A stretch of 6,650 nt of DNA from an uncultured Oscillospiraceae bacterium (lineage in GTDB: Bacteria; Bacillota; Clostridia; Oscillospirales; Oscillospiraceae). Every line of letters starts with the position of its first letter. The stretch's first letter is position 1. The stretch covers positions 1 to 6,650 of the forward strand of contig CAJUFJ010000093.1 in the NCBI GenBank assembly GCA_910585815.1, written 5' to 3'. Shown here in pieces: positions 5,689 to 6,650 of this stretch. The notes beneath the pieces were generated by a model. That model did not search any database, had not been told where the DNA came from, and saw only the letters and a program-made list of their open reading frames with translations. The position numbers and the translations under genes are program-made.

Positions 5689-5724
5689 AAAAAAACGGCG
5701 GGCAACCTATCCGGTCACCCGCCG
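5689..5724 (-). terminator. Strong intrinsic terminator of the secreted-protein gene
   Basis: The 12-position stem between 5724-5713 and 5707-5696 (minus-strand reading, two G-T wobbles, 5-base loop) is followed by seven T residues (5695-5689). It begins 11 bases past the stop codon at 5736 and insulates the MATE promoter, which lies directly downstream on the same strand. Confidence 0.9.
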
Positions 5725-5735
5725 CGTGGGGTTGT

Positions 5736-6602
5736 TTATTCGCTGTAGGGCTTATTGGTTTCGATGTACATGCCGCGGTCCACGCTCCAGCCCACGTAGA
5801 AGTCCAGAGCCTTGCCCAGGTCGCGGAGCTTGAAGTAGTTGGAGCCGTTGATCTTATAGACCTCGGCGGTAATCTTCTCACCGTTGACATAGATGGCGTC
5901 GTTGCTGGGGTCGGCGGTCTGGCTGCCGCCGGTGGCGGCCCCTGCCAGGTCGCCGGACTGCTTGTCATAGCCCTGCCCGGTGGTGGCGGTGACGGCGTTC
6001 TTCGCGCCGTCGTAGCCCACGGCGAACTGCTTTTCCGTGCCGTTCAGCAGGGCGGCCACGTCGCGGATTTTGAAGTAGTTGCTGTCGTTAATCTTGTACA
6101 CCGTGGGGTTGGCGGCTGTGCCGTTGACCTCTAGTTTGTCATTGGTGGGAGAGGCGATTGTCTCAGCGGCGGGCTGCTGGGGCTGGGCTGGGATAGCGGA
6201 GTCGATGCGCGAGATGGAATATGGATACTGGTTGTCGAGAATATCATCTACCCGACCTTCAAAATCACTATAATCATCAATTCCCAGTCCAATACCGATT
6301 GCAAAATCACTAATATTGTCACGGCTAAGACCGTAATATTCAGAGTACTCTCCGAGCAGTTCACCGATGCCATAATCCGCATATCTATAGTCAAGCGTTC
6401 CAGATCCAGTATAGTTGATATGGAGAGTCGAACCTTCTATGTAAATAGTAACAAAGATACCCTCTTCTTCAAATTTATAGTAGACACTGTCCATATGCGG
6501 AGCACGCGTCCAAGGTTCTGTCGCCGCAAAAACGGGAATGGTCAGCCCCAGGCACATCACCAGGACCAGCGCAAGGGAAAGCACTTTTTTTAGTTTTCTC
6601 AT
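5736..6602 (-). CDS. Secreted protein with two copper-amine-oxidase-N-like stalk repeats
   Basis: Exported protein of unknown function, 288 residues. A signal peptide is clear: basic MRKLKK, a hydrophobic core (7-20) and a likely cut after VFA at 26. Residues 27-135 form a Tyr/Asp/Gly-rich head (for example FVTIYIEGSTLHINYTGSG at 50-68) that I do not recognise. A Pro/Gln linker (137-145) leads to two related domains, 151-212 and 232-288, each with NGxxxxxxVYKIN-SNYFK-RD. These resemble the 'copper amine oxidase N-terminal' stalk domains common in clostridial surface proteins, where they are thought structural rather than enzymatic. No LPXTG, SLH or membrane anchor is seen, so the protein is probably released or held noncovalently. 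ATG at 6602 has AAGAGG (6616-6611) 8 bases upstream. The head's DNA is visibly more AT-rich than the repeat DNA, suggesting a chimera. No promoter is recognisable in the 48 bases left of the window. Confidence 0.85.
   Translation of the reverse strand: MRKLKKVLSLALVLVMCLGLTIPVFAATEPWTRAPHMDSVYYKFEEEGIFVTIYIEGSTLHINYTGSGTLDYRYADYGIGELLGEYSEYYGLSRDNISDFAIGIGLGIDDYSDFEGRVDDILDNQYPYSISRIDSAIPAQPQQPAAETIASPTNDKLEVNGTAANPTVYKINDSNYFKIRDVAALLNGTEKQFAVGYDGAKNAVTATTGQGYDKQSGDLAGAATGGSQTADPSNDAIYVNGEKITAEVYKINGSNYFKLRDLGKALDFYVGWSVDRGMYIETNKPYSE
5739..6152 (-). repeat. Tandem stalk-domain repeat inside the secreted protein gene
   Basis: Two ~60-residue units (6152-5967 and 5909-5739) are spaced exactly 80 residues apart at the core motif. 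The cores VYKINDSNYFKIRDV (6101-6057) and VYKINGSNYFKLRDL (5861-5817) differ at three of 15 residues, while their DNA has drifted. This indicates an old duplication under protein-level selection. Confidence 0.8.
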
Positions 6603-6650
6603 GGTTTATACCTCTTTTCTCTTTTTGAGCACCTTAGCCTTTGCATTGCA

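Noticed and set aside
5736..6602. Copper amine oxidase enzyme
   Set aside because: Only the small N-terminal stalk-type repeats are present; there is no catalytic domain or topaquinone site.

Overview
The window is spore-former DNA from a GC-rich Firmicute, most likely a gut clostridium of the Oscillospiraceae type (Flavonifractor or Pseudoflavonifractor relatives). The evidence is a forespore membrane gene (spoVAC), strong AGGAGG-type ribosome sites, TTG starts, a DUF6512 membrane protein, clostridial secreted 'stalk' repeats and a Tn4451-type large serine recombinase. The genus is an inference from gene content and style only.

Layout, left to right. (1) Positions 1-1533 hold the body of a large serine recombinase that lacks the catalytic-serine part of its resolvase domain. 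The first ~48 bases do not read like recombinase. Its 3' end is probably close to the right end of an integrative element. (2) Positions 1533-1622 hold two hairpin terminators facing each other. (3) spoVAC (minus strand) ends right at this junction, without the usual spoVAD and spoVAE behind it. (4) A 112-base divergent intergenic region carries an 8-bp inverted repeat and a forespore-type promoter candidate. It leads rightward to a DUF6512 five-helix membrane protein and then a small Sfp-type phosphopantetheinyl transferase with its own sigma-A promoter. (5) A MerR regulator with a GyrI-like drug-binding domain follows. Its promoter has the 19-bp spacer typical of MerR control and is embedded in the last codons of the transferase gene. 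(6) A MATE multidrug exporter converges on the regulator, with one perfect hairpin between them as shared terminator. Its leader has two in-frame starts, and the second ribosome site can be masked by a hairpin. (7) The right end encodes a secreted protein made of an unrecognised AT-richer head and two copper-amine-oxidase-N-like stalk repeats, followed by a strong terminator.

How the parts may work together: the regulator and the exporter look like a drug-response pair by family, but their convergent layout means control of the exporter is unproven. The other genes look like independent single-gene units. I did not find a clear new multi-gene system. The points most worth a second look are the recombinase/spoVAC junction, the regulator promoter inside a coding region, the exporter leader and the chimeric secreted protein.
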